The notes beneath the pieces were generated by a model that was not told where the DNA came from, made no database searches, and saw nothing but the letters and a program-made list of their open reading frames with translations. 64,000 nucleotides of DNA from Eucalyptus grandis (lineage: Eukaryota > Streptophyta > Magnoliopsida > Myrtales > Myrtaceae). The DNA lies in the NCBI RefSeq assembly GCF_016545825.1, contig NC_052615.1, forward strand, positions 17,228,520 through 17,292,519, written 5' to 3'. A program made the position numbers and the translations under genes. Below, piece by piece: positions 43,657 to 54,730 of the stretch (the stretch's first letter is position 1; every line of letters begins with the position of its first letter).

Positions 43657-45798
43657 TAGCGATCGTAATCGCCATCGGTAGCGATCCGGTTCATGAACTG
43701 GGCCACCACCTCCGCAGACTCCCTCAACAGCTTGACGTTTTGTTCAGCTTCTTGCGCTTCTCCACCATCTCCGGCTTTTCCTCCATCATCCTCTTGATGA
43801 TGCCAGGCCCGCTCAGCTCGCACCTAATCTCCTTCTCCATCTCCTTGTTCACCAGGTTCTGCACGCTGAACCGCAGATGCAGTGCCACCATGTCGACAAA
43901 CCTCCTCATCACAATCTTCCAGTATGGGGTCATCCTCATCTTCAGATGGAACGCCAGCCGAATCAGCTGTCGTGATACCAGAGATGGGTCGTGTCGACAG
44001 CCCCAAGCCCCTCGAGTTGAACGCTGCTATAGTTTCTATAGCGGTTAAAGAAATGGTCCTGCTGGTTCATCAACTTGTTCCGCTCCAACAGGTACTCAGG
44101 GTTGCAAGTGTAGTCAGTGAGCTTCTCCATTTCTATAATCTTCATCATCCTATTCATCGTCTTCCCCTTCATCTTCTTGATTAGACTGGACGCCGCTCTT
44201 CTCATCGACGACTGCAGCTGCGGATAATTCTCCGAGTGTCGCATCAACGCCTGAATCACAACTCCCTCAATGCAGTCCCAAACACGAACCACAAGACTCG
44301 GCAGCTGGCTCGATATCTCCTTCACCTTCCACTGCAAAAGGGTGAGAAAGGCGGTTTGAGGGAGGACATCCGGGAGGCCAATCCCTTTGGCCTTTTCCAA
44401 GACCTCCGTTTCCTCCAATAAGAAGTTAGTCGTCTGGTTGTACTCGGTCCAGTTTCGGAGCTCGTCGTAGTATTGGTTCAGCATCTGCACCAGCCTGGCA
44501 GTGCAGGGCATGTCCTTCTCGTCATTGTTGAATCTTCTGTATGAATGCATCATCTTCACACAGGGCATGTCCTTCTCGTCCAGGAACTCGTCTATTTCGC
44601 CTCTCAGCAAGAATTTCCTCAGCGACTCCTTCGCCGACCCCATGATCTCCATGAAGGCCATCATGGCATCCTCAACCGAGGACAGATTTTGGGCATCCTC
44701 TCAAGCTCGGCGATGTTCGTGTCCAGCTTGTCATTGATCTTCGTGACGATCTCGGGCAGATACTTGGCCATCATGGTGGCTTGAATCTGCGTCAGCTTTT
44801 GTGCCAAGACAGGCACACCGACGATGGACTTTTCGATCTTGCACAACAGAGGGTGCGTGTCGAACAGCTTCGCCTCTTCCAGCCTTGCTTCTTCGTAGGT
44901 CTCGGCACCAATCCTGTTTCTCACACACATATCCAAGCCCTATATTGACATCATCCGCCGTCACCTTCTCCAGCAAGCCCTCCGGAGCTTTATCAGCCTT
45001 TGTGACGACCGCCAGAGTCCTCCTGCCTGTCTTGTCCACCATCTGCAACGCAAAAACGAATAATCGTATAGACTCATTTTCTTGAGTGAAATTAATTATT
45101 CGAGTATTCAATTGGTATGGGAGCAAAGCGTGTCTCAGTATACTTACTTGCGACATCCTTATGGACTCGCAAGTGGAGAAGTCAACGGTCGCGGACAAGA
45201 CATTGAGGATGATGCTCTCCTCAGGCCTTATGTACTCCATGATTATCTCTGAGATCTGCTCGTAGATGTTCTCAGGCTGGCCGTGAACGGGGACTCTCGT
45301 GATTCCAGGCAAGTCGATCATGGTCAAGTCTGGGATGCCGGGTTTCTCGATGACCAGAGTCAGCGGCGTGTTCGAGACACCCTTCCCATGACCCGCGATC
45401 TCGTCAGTGGCATCATTAATGGCCTTGGCGATGTTGTCCTCGTCGGTGGGGACAACTTTGCCATTGAACTCGAGGTAGAGCTGGGGGCGATCAGCTTGAG
45501 GGTTTTCTTGGAGTTGCATGATGAGAGGGACACGCGTACAAATGCCCTGCCCCCGTGGCAGGTTGACGCCGGCGAGGGACTCGAGGACACTCGACTTGCC
45601 GGAGGACTGGTCACCAACGACGACAATGGTGGGGAGATGGAGGCCCTCCTCCATGACCATGAGGTTTCGCAACCTCTCGATTACATTGAGCAGAGGGCGC
45701 ATCCGGTCATTGTAGGAGGCCGCGAGTGGAGGCCTACGGGCAACCAACGGGGGTTTGGGTTCAGGTTCACTGCGGACAGGAGCCTGGTCGTCGCCCAT
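43657..45798 (-). pseudogene. Dynamin-related GTPase, DRP4 type, copy A (frameshifted)
   Basis: Exon 1 (45,798-45,148) encodes MGDDQAPV.. and an intact dynamin GTPase start: P-loop GDQSSGKS at 62-69, a TR switch threonine near 88, and DLPG at 162-165. After a 105-bp GT-AG intron, exon 2 from 45,042 continues MVDKTGRRTLAVVTKADKAPEG. Relative to copy B there is a 2-base loss after GLGYVC (about 44,934), a 1-base loss after ELERMPK (about 44,690), a 57-base insertion at about 44,504-44,560 that repeats a 20-base block, and further damage after GLGAVDT (about 44,010). The tail frame (RRFVDMVALHLRFSVQNLV) ends at 43,657. The middle and GTPase effector parts are recognisable, with no PH or proline-rich domain, as in plant DRP4 and Mx-like proteins. 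With these breaks only a short GTPase-like product could be made. Confidence 0.85.
44504..44580 (-). repeat. 57-base in-frame insertion with a repeated 20-mer in dynamin copy A
   Basis: CAGGGCATGTCCTTCTCGTC occurs at 44,504 and again at 44,561, with 37 unrelated bases between. Copy B has a single equivalent (GTGCATGTTCTTCTCTTC). The protein would gain 19 residues (DEKDMPC repeated). This looks like templated filler from break repair. Confidence 0.75.
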
Positions 45799-46082
45799 TA
45801 TTTGCAGCCTCTCAGAATTTCCTTCTAGCTTTGGATGAGTTTGGTCGGAGAAATAGAAGACGTGAAGTGATGATTTCGTGCTATGGAGTAGTGAAGTTAT
45901 GGATTTATGACGTAGAGAAGAGACTTCTATCGCAAGTTGGACGATTCAGAGATAATTTCGTGGAGGGATTTGATGCTGCGGAGGGGACAAAAGTGGGAAC
46001 CCGATGCGCCAGTGGACAAAATTCTGTTGTACCAAAGTCACACCATTGTGTAAACTTAGACTTCAAAGGTAGGAACTTTTAA

Positions 46083-47830
46083 GTACAGTTTTGCCAAAAA
46101 AAACCTCGGAATGCTCCACGCTTCTACAGAACTATGAATGGATCCCGGGTTGAACGGCTCACCGCTGATCTACCAGCCATCTACGTCGACCCTAGAGAAC
46201 TTAAACCTTTAGAAACTGAAACAGTGGGTCTTGGGTCTGGAGTCCTCGGCTAGAACTTGTGTTTTGAGGCATGGCCATTCCCTCTTCATTGTTTGCATCA
46301 AGAGCCTCCTTTTTGTTTTAGCTCAAGATTGTGCTTCTTGCTTCTTAATGGAGGTGATTTGAATTGGGGCGTGGTAATTAGTAGTATTTATGGTGGCCGA
46401 GTATAGGCTCTAGTGGCGGTGACGACTGAGTCTAGTGGCAGCAAAGATCGTGGCAGCGGATGGTGGCAAGGAGTTGATGGTGGTGGTAGGGTGGTGTTCA
46501 ATTCTGGCATCAGCAATAGGGGTGGCCACCAGGCTATATGCAAAGCATTTTTAAAAAAATTAGAATACCTTTTCATAAGAGAAAATTCTAAATTTTGATT
46601 TTAAAATATTAAAAATAATACAGAAACTAATGAAAACGAAACCTCAAATAATGGAGGGTGCAGAAACTCTTCGTGAAAAAACATGAAATCAAGAAAGAAT
46701 GTGTGGAGATGAATTTTCTTGAAATGGTTTGAAAGTATCTATATATAGATAGAATATCAATTGAGGGTGGACAAAAGGTAAAGAATTGATAATTGAGTTG
46801 TTTGAAAAGATTAACAAAATAATTGAAAGGAAAAACATTGACCAAGACATTTTTTACCCTTCAATGATGGAGTTGTGTGGGAACGCTTCATAGGCTGGAA
46901 AAAAGGTGTAATTATCGTCCGCCCATTTCCACACCGCCTTTCTTTCTATTCTAATTCTAATTTTCTCCCCCACCTGTTCCAAAGTCTTCCAAACATAGGC
47001 TTAAGGGCAGCTCAACGTAAATTGCAAAATATGGGTCAATGACAAATAAATGGATCGATTTAGGTGGGATTATTTTTAACCCGACTCGACTTATCCATAT
47101 GAAGGTCCTAAAATTCTCATGCTAGATTTAACTACAAAAATTTGTGCATGCATGGACAAAGAACAAAAAACGAAATGACCACGGTTCATTAGGATGTATT
47201 TTTTCGTCCTGTTTTTGCGATTCAAATTATCTAATGTAATACGATATTAGCATTAGTTTCTCATCGGTCGCTCATCCTCATCATCAACAAAATCATTATT
47301 GTGAAGATTGTCCAATTTCCTCAATCTTTTGTTATTAGATTGATTTTTGTCAAGTAAAATTAGTTACATTTCTAAGAAAAAAATTACATTCGTGGAAAAT
47401 AAAAGATTTGAAAATTATTTTTCAAAAAATGAGCTTGTATATATAATCATAAATACCCTAAATGAAAAATGTTTTAATTGTCCAAGAAAATATTTCGATA
47501 TAAATTATTATTGATAATAAAAATATATTTCATTAACTAATTATAAATTTTTATTAAAAAAATATTCATTTATTTTTTATGAAATAAATTAAAACAAATA
47601 GAGCATAAATCAATTATTCAAACATTTTGATGGGTTGTCGCCTCTCCTTGGAGACTGCACTGGTGCGACCATACATTTTCCCTTGGCCGCCACGGAAATC
47701 GTACAATGGGACTTTAAAAAGCAAAGAGAGTTTTAAATTTTTACTTTGGCTTTCATTAAAGCGCCATTCTCCGGACACTTTGGCTGCATTTGGTAACACT
47801 CTTGGGAACAGGTGTTTGTGTTCATTTAGG
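46083..47830. other. Intergenic region, no gene seen
   Basis: A few bases of dynamin promoter similarity end near 46,010. Beyond that there are GGTGG-rich (46,420-46,500) and AT-rich stretches with no recognisable gene. Confidence 0.4.
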
Positions 47831-48525
47831 CACCGCATGACAACATTTATGTTCCTTAGAATTTCTGTTCTTTTGTTCCTCGGAACAAAAAAAAACAGAA
47901 ACCCAAACCAAATTGTTTTCTATTCCCAAGAATAGAAAGTTAGCGGGAATAGATTTGGAGCAGAAACGAGAAGCAAAAAAAAGTTGATTCTTATTCCCGA
48001 GGACAATTTTAGAAATAAGCTAATTTTCTTTTTTTTTCTTTTATTTCTCTTTCTTGCCGCGGCCACCTTCAACGCCCGGAGCCACCACCGCGGCCCCTTG
48101 CTACCGCGCCGGTCGCCGTCCGCGCCGTCGCTGCACATTTGCCCGGCTGCCGACTATCACCGCCAACCGCCACCGCACAGCCCATCGGCCGCGATAACCG
48201 CCGGCCGTCGGCTATAGGAGGGCGGCCGATGGGCTGTGCGGTGGCGGTCGCTTGCGGTGACGGTCGGCGGGCGGGCAATCGTGTTGCGGTGGCCGGGGGG
48301 GGCAACGATCCGTGAGCAAGAATAAAAATGAATAAATACAAAAAGAAATTGTTGCATTATCAAATGCATTTCTATTTTTTTATATTCCAAAGTAGAAATT
48401 TTGTGTAGCTATCAAACGGGTTCTTTTACTCAAAAATTGTTCCCTGAAATAGAAATATAAAAGAACTATTTCTTAAAAAAAAAAAAAAAAAAAAAACTCT
48501 TCCTAGCTAAGAAGTGTTGCCATGC
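47831..48525. mobile_element. MITE-like element A of the GCATGACAAC family
   Basis: The left end CCGCATGACAACATTTATGTTCC and the right end (complement of AAGTGTTGCCATGCAC) are imperfect inverted repeats. Inside is a GC-rich core (48,060-48,300) that folds on itself: CCGCCGGCCG/GCGGCCGATGGGCTGTGCGG against CACCGCACAGCCCATCGGCC. No transposase or clean target duplication is seen. It is followed directly by a related element. Confidence 0.55.
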
Positions 48526-49318
48526 ACAACCTTATTCTCGGAAGTAGAAATAGAACAAAAATGTGTTTGATAAGTTTTTTTGTTCACGAGAACAAATTTG
48601 TTCCTAGGAACAGATAGAACAGATTTGGAACAAAAAAAAAAGAAAAAAAGTTGCTTCTTGTTCTCGTAAACAATTTTAAAAACAAGAATAAAAAATTAAG
48701 CTTTTTTTTTCCTTTTCTTTCTTCATTTTACCTTTTTTTCTTTCTTTCTCTTCCTCCCTTCTTCTCCTAGCCGGTAGCCGACGGCGACCAACGAGCAATC
48801 AAACAAGGCTCGGCGACCTCATCGACCCCGGTGAGGTTGTCCTAAGCTCGCCGGCCATCAGCAAGGTCCCCCAAGCCTCGCTATGTTTGGGCGAGGCTCG
48901 ACCTCACCAAAACTAGAAAGGCCAAGCCTCGCTTGGCCACCGCGAGCTTACCGGCCACTAATGAGGCCCCCTTGAGCCTTGCCCGGCCATCGGCGAGGTC
49001 GAGCCTTGCCCAATCATAGAGAAGCTCTTCCGAGGTTGACGACCTCGCCGGCTCTTGTCTAGCCCGTCACCAGCCAACAACCGGCTAGAGAAAGGAGAAG
49101 AAAAAGAAAAATATAATAAAACTTTTTAAAAATTAAAAGAAATTTTAAGTCTTAAAATATATAGAGTCATACCAAACGCATTTCTCTCCCAAGAACATAA
49201 ATTTTGTACAATTATCATATGCGTTCAAATGTTCAAAAACTATTATCGAGAACAAAAATAGAAAAAAGTGTTCATGAAAAAAATTATTCCCCAGAACGGA
49301 AACATTGCCAAACGTACG
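48526..49318. mobile_element. MITE-like element B, same family as A
   Basis: Inner parts align with element A: GAACAGATTTGGAACAAAAAA, AAAAAGTTGCTTCTTGTTCTCG and the right end TTATTCCCCAGAACGGAAAC followed by ATTGCCAAACGTACGC (mirror of the GCATGACAAC end). The core at 48,760-49,090 is GC-rich with repeated CTCGGCGAGG/GAGGCTCGACCTC words. Its left border against element A is uncertain; the two may be tandem or nested insertions. Confidence 0.5.
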
Positions 49319-52300
49319 CTTTTTCTTCTTTTCTTTACCTTTTCTAATCGGCTCTTGAGAAAAAAAAATAGATAAAACATTTTTATTTTAAATGTATTAC
49401 ACCAAAAATAATTAAGTCGTCGACAAGCACATTCTTGACACATGAAATAGAGACAATTACATGAATGACACGAGAGCATTAACATGCATGTGACTTCTTG
49501 ATAGCGACCATAGAAATTGACGTTATCGACATACATTGACATACATTGCTAGAACATATTGGATTGTCGATACGCGATGAGGAGCGGTTATTAATTTAAA
49601 ACAAAGCAATTGAGGCAATGGATTAACTGGCAAGTGTTTACTTAAAGAGAGATAAAACATAGTTAAGAAATATGCAAAGAGTTGAGATAGAGGAGAAATG
49701 GACATGCATTTTGGTGGGAACAATTATTATTTATGAGCAGGATCGTGAAACAGATAATGTTGAGGCAAAAGTAAGAAGCATTTAACACACCATCTAGAAG
49801 AAGCAATCGTTTAGAGACAAAAGCATGAGTTTATAAGAGCGTGGGCACGAAATTTGCGTAGATGGACATGGAGGCAATTGACCGGAACCATTCAAGGAAA
49901 TAAAACCGCCGAAAACCGCCAAAAGCAGTTATAAACATATATAGATATAGGCATTAGTCTTATTTATCATGGTATTTCAGTCTCTAGATTGGTGGATTAT
50001 AAACATATGCAGATATAGGCATCAGTCTTATTTATGCTTTATTTATATAAAAAAAAAAATAGATATGTTTATATCTATAACTCACCAATCAAGGGATTGC
50101 TATCTGACAATGGATGGAGCAAGATACAACCTCTTTCCAAATGCACTTGGACTTTCAAATATAGTCAACATGGTCGTTATAATGTTTCATGTTTTGTCTC
50201 GGTATTTCGCTTTCGACCCAACTTTTTTGCTAAATGGTAAATTACGGTACTAATGATCATCCCCACTTGTGCAATGAGGGCCAACTATTTGAAAGTTTAT
50301 GAAACGATCAAGTCCAGATTTTTGGACTAATATGTAGTGCAGGCTCGAGTAGTATTCACACAACTGATGAGATTTTGAACAAACAACTTTCAATTTCCGA
50401 ATTGGAAATCTCCTAACCTCTGGCCTTGAGCAATTTCGTCACTACAATTAGTAAATTTCCATAACAGAATTGTATTTCTCCACATTTCTTATATAATAAC
50501 TTTTCCATTTTATTTGGTAACTCCTCAATTAAGATAAGTGATTTTGACATGTAAAATTTTTCGATGTGACCAAAAGTTAGCACCATCCCCACATTGATGA
50601 AGACATCCACAATATAGTAAATTGAACATATGAGAGTGACTAGCAGTTTCCTTCCTGCGTCTAGTGTCTTTTGACGTTGAGTATTAAAAATTCATTATTT
50701 TTATCAAGTTAGCCATGTTAAAATAAATTCTCGCATTGGAAAATAACTACTAAAGAACCGATATTTGTACATGGGCTCATTCATTTTTATAATATTTGTC
50801 ATGATATTTTCATGTGCGTTAAAAGGATCAAATTGTTTCTAATTAAAATAAGATCAGGACCGGTTTGACAATAAAGTTTTAGCCCAAATTGAACATTGAT
50901 TAAGGTGCCGTTTGCATATGTTAATTCTTATATTCATTAAAATTAAAATCAGTTAATTTGCTTTTAGTTTATCTATATAGTTCTTGATTAGAAGCAAGGT
51001 TTGGTTACCCTGGTAATAAATGTTTATTTTATCAACCTTTTTATTAAATAATGTCTATCATTTCTAACTGTTGCTTACGTTTTTGCATTTTGTTACTATG
51101 TAATACATTTATCATTATTTACATATTTAATGGACATAATAAAAGGGAGAAGTTAAAGCAACTATCTAGTGCAACGCATATTAAAAGCAATATTAATTCA
51201 TTTAACGAACTTTAAATTTAAAGAAAAAAATTCGATGCAACTTTTTCTTTCTATTGATTTTGAGGACACCTTTAAGGAATCTCAATCAATTTCCTTACGA
51301 AGAAGAACAAAAATGCACGTTCCTATAGAGAAGTAATTAGCGGTCCTTCCACGTCAAAACTTTTCATTGGTTGATCTAGAATTATAGATATATGGAATCA
51401 CTTTTCATTAAAATAAGTAAAAATATTCGGCTTTCGCAATAATAGATTACGTTGGCTGTTTTTTTTTTTTTTTAAAATAAGCGGTACTTTCACGTGAAAA
51501 ACTGTTTACTTTTGCTTACAAAAACAAAATAGAAACTGTTCCATCATTCCAATCGAACGGCCCCCAAGATCACAAAAACCAATTTTGACATTGCCCCCGA
51601 AACTGATATGGACAGAACTACATACTTACATCAACAATTCAATCGAGAAGTAAGGTGATAATAACATAAATGATTCATGAACTTCAATTGAATACATAAT
51701 TTAGTCCTTGAATTTTTAATTTGTTAAATATTATCACTAAACTTTTATATATGTGCAATTTAGTTCGTGAATTATATGAAAATATTTAATATTATTTTTC
51801 CATTAAATTAAGTCTAGGACAACATCAAATATTTTTGTATTATTCAAGAACTAAATTGAACATATATCAAATGTCTGTGAAGCTTATTGTACATGGATCA
51901 TATTAAATAAATTAAAAGTTTATGAATCACATTACATATTGGGCTCCAATTTATAGACTATTTGTATCATTTTCTCAAAAAGTAGGCATCCAATTCTCCA
52001 GGCCTCCATCTCAACAATGTTGATCGACAATGCCACGTAAAATGATTGGGCGTTGGAATCGCGCATGACTTAGGTTTCTTCTTATTAAGCCTTTCTTGTT
52101 ATGTAACTTGTGCACGCAAGGTTAATAGAACCATAACAAGCCCATCAACACCCATTTGCACGCACGAAACAACCTTTAAAACTGACGTTGAAGAGCTGAT
52201 TACTAGAACAACAAAAGTAACACACTTACACACTTCCTAGGAAAAACACCTTATCCTAGGAAGCTAGTTAAAGGCCAGTCGAAACAAGAGCACACTCAGA

Positions 52301-52338
52301 GAAAGAAAACGGAAAGCCCACTAGAACAACAACACTGA
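49319..52338. other. Intergenic region; dynamin copy B downstream flank from about 50,060
   Basis: No gene is recognised. A 38-base direct repeat (TTATAAACATAT...AGATATAGGCA) sits at 49,929 and 49,997. From about 50,060 the sequence is the paralogue of 41,755-43,440. 51,650-51,960 is an AT-rich stretch with repeated AATTTAGT/TGAACTAAATT words. Confidence 0.45.
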
Positions 52339-54041
52339 TCAATCAGTGTAGTCAAAATCAGTAGAAATTATGTCCATAATCTTGGCCACCTCCGCCGCAG
52401 AATCCCTCAACAGCTTGATGCTCCTGTTCAGCTTATCGCGCTTCGCCGCCACCGACGACGCTTCCTCTAGCATCCTCTCGATGCCGCCGCTGCCATTTGG
52501 CCCGATCAGCTCGCCCACGATCTCCTTCTCCATGTCGTTACTCACCAGGTTCTGCACGCTGAACAGCAGATGCAGCGCCATCGAGTCGACGAACCTCCGC
52601 AGCACAATCTTCCAGTGCGTGGTAATCCTCATCTTCAGATCGAACGCCTCCTGAATATGCTGCTTGCGATGCCTCAGGTTTTCCACGTCGACCTCCCCGA
52701 TCCCGTTGAGGACAATGTAGCTAGGCTTTGACACGTTGTTGATTGCCTCCATGAATATGTTCTGCTGGGACATCAAGCTGTTCCACTCCAACATGTACTC
52801 AGGGTTGCATGTGTAGTCAGCGAGCTTCTCCATTTCAACAATTTCCATCATCCTATCCATCGCCTTCTCCTTCATCTTGTTGATCAGACCGGACGCTGCT
52901 CTTCTCGTCGACGACTGAAGCTGAGGATAATTCTCGGAGTGTCGCATCAACACCCGAATCACCACTCCCTCAATATATTCCCAAACACGAGCCACAAAAC
53001 TCGGCGGCTTGCTCGATATCGCCCTCACCTTCCGCTGCAAAAGGGTGAGAAAGGCGGTGCGAGGGAGGAAGTTCGGGAGCCCGATCCCTTTGGCCTCTTC
53101 CAGGACCTCCAATTCCTCCAAAAGGAAGTTGGTCCTCAGGTCATTCTCGGCGCAGTTTTGGAGCTCATCGGAGTATCGGTTCAGCATCTCCATTAGCCTG
53201 GCCGTGCAGTGCATGTTCTTCTCTTCTGGGTACTCATCGAACTCGCCTCTCAGCAAGATTTTCCTCAGCGACTCCTTCGCCGATCCCAGGATCTGCATGA
53301 AGGCCGTCATGGCCTCCGCAACCGAGGACAGATTCTTGGGCAATTTCTTAAGCTCAGCCACATTCGCTTTCAACTTGTCATTGATCTTCTTGATGATCTC
53401 CGGCAAACACTTGGCCATAATGGTGGCTTGAATCTGCGTCAGCTTTTGTGCCAAGACAGGCACACCAACGATGGACTTGTCAATCTTGCACATCAGAGGG
53501 TGTGTCTCGAACAGCTTCGCCTCTTCCAGCCTCGCTTCTCCGTAGGACTCGTCACCAATCCGGTTCCTCACGCACACATAACCGAGTCCTATATTGACAT
53601 CATCGGCCGTCACCTTCTCGAGGAGGCCCTCCGAACTTTATCACCCTTTGTGACGACAGCCAGAGTCCTCTTGCCGGTCTTGTCCACCATCTGCAATCCC
53701 CAAAATCAAATTATCGTATTGACCCATTTGCTAGAGTTGTATAAATCACTCGAGTTTTTAATTGATATGTGAGATAAGCGTGGGCTAGAGTATACTTACT
53801 TGCGACATCCTTATGGACTCGCAGGCGGAGAAGTCAACGGTCGCGGACAAGACATTGAGGATGATGCTCTCCTCAGGCCTTATGTACCCCATTATCATCT
53901 CCGAGATCCGCTCGTAGATGTCCTCCGGCTGGCCGTGTACGGGCACCCTCGTGATTCCGGGCAAGTCGACCATGGTCAAGTCCGGGACGCCGTCTTTCTT
54001 GACGACCAGAGTCAGCGGGGCGTTCGATATGCCCTTCCCAT
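52339..54041 (-). pseudogene. Dynamin-related GTPase, DRP4 type, copy B: 3' part
   Basis: The long frame 53,613-52,339 encodes VNIGLGYVCVRNRIG, SIVGVPVLAQKLTQIQ and LPKNLSSVAEAM, with the dynamin middle domain. The GTPase effector-like tail is LLFSVQNLVSNDMEKEI through to the stop TDFDYTD. Exon 2 starts at 53,690 (MVDKTGKRTLAVVTKGDK), but a single-base loss at about 53,630 puts the first 20 codons out of frame with the rest. The 109-bp intron is 53,691-53,799. The exon 1 tail (53,800-54,041) holds DLPGITRVPVHGQPEDIYE. At 54,041 a Ty1-copia element begins; the rest of exon 1 is at 59,606-60,005. The GTPase effector end is better preserved than in copy A. Confidence 0.88.
54037..54041. repeat. 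Target-site duplication CCCAT, left
   Basis: Identical to 59,601-59,605. In dynamin copy A the undisturbed site reads CCTTCCCATGACCCGC. Confidence 0.95.
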
Positions 54042-54481
54042 TGTTAAGAAAAGTTTGCAGAAGAACAAAAGCAAGGGAAAAGAGATACCAGGAAGAACAG
54101 AGGAAGCAAGACATACACGAGTGTTAAAGAGAAAACATATGTAGAAGAAGAAGAAGAAGATGTACATGCTGCCGAGAAGAATGAGAAGAAAACTGGTTAA
54201 TGAAAAGTCTGCATAAAGCTGTTAGTCTTGATTTGTCTCGGCTAGTTAATCTAGAATAGTTCGGTACTGGAAGTTAGTCAAAGTTTGCTTCAGTTAGTTA
54301 CTTCTTCTTCAACTGATTTCATATCTGTAAAACAGAATTTCAGAGTTAGTCCTTGTATATAAAAGGCTAAGCTCTCATTTGTACGATATCAAGGAAAATA
54401 GAATAAAGAGGAAGTTCTTCATCTCAAGATCTCTCTACAGATTCTTCATTTTGTTTTCCTCTCTATGCATAAACTTCTTCA
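54042..54481 (+). repeat. 5' LTR, 440 bp
   Basis: It begins TGTTAAGAAAAG and ends AACTTCTTCA. It contains a TATA box (TATATAAAA, 54,356-54,364) and a poly(A) signal AATAAA (54,402-54,407), as expected of the promoter and end-forming parts of an LTR. Confidence 0.95.
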
Positions 54482-54493
54482 TGGTATCAGAGC
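54482..54493 (+). other. Primer binding site, initiator-Met tRNA
   Basis: TGGTATCAGAGC follows the LTR with no gap. It is complementary to the 3' end of plant initiator methionine tRNA, the standard copia primer. Confidence 0.93.
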
Positions 54494-54730
54494 TACGGCA
54501 TCCTGAAGAAATCATCTTGATGCTGAATAAATAGAGAAGATCTGCACCAGATCAAAGTTAGATTCAAAGCTTCTTTGATCTCTGAAGATATCCGAAGTTG
54601 TCCAACAAAGTTCTGTAAGTCGGTATTCTTCATCCACATATAAATCAGCGAGATTCTCATTTGCATCTTACTGCAAATCAGTAGAGTTTGTGTCTGCAAC
54701 TAGAGTTGATCTAAGATCAGGAAGAATAGA

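Larger units (their letters stand above)
41755..46010. repeat. Tandem segmental duplication holding dynamin copy A
   Basis: The flank 41,755-43,440 matches 50,060-51,600 in pieces: AATCAAGGGATT, CCAAATGC..TTG.ACTTT, GGATCAAATTGTTTCTA, ATTGATTAAGGTG. The gene body and its upstream region (CGCAAGTTGGACGATT) also match copy B. A GC-rich insert at about 42,015-42,365 is present only here. Confidence 0.7.

Noticed and set aside
45283..45828. A 181-codon plus-strand frame opposite the dynamin GTPase exon.
   Set aside because: It is a shadow of the real minus-strand exon, with no family match.
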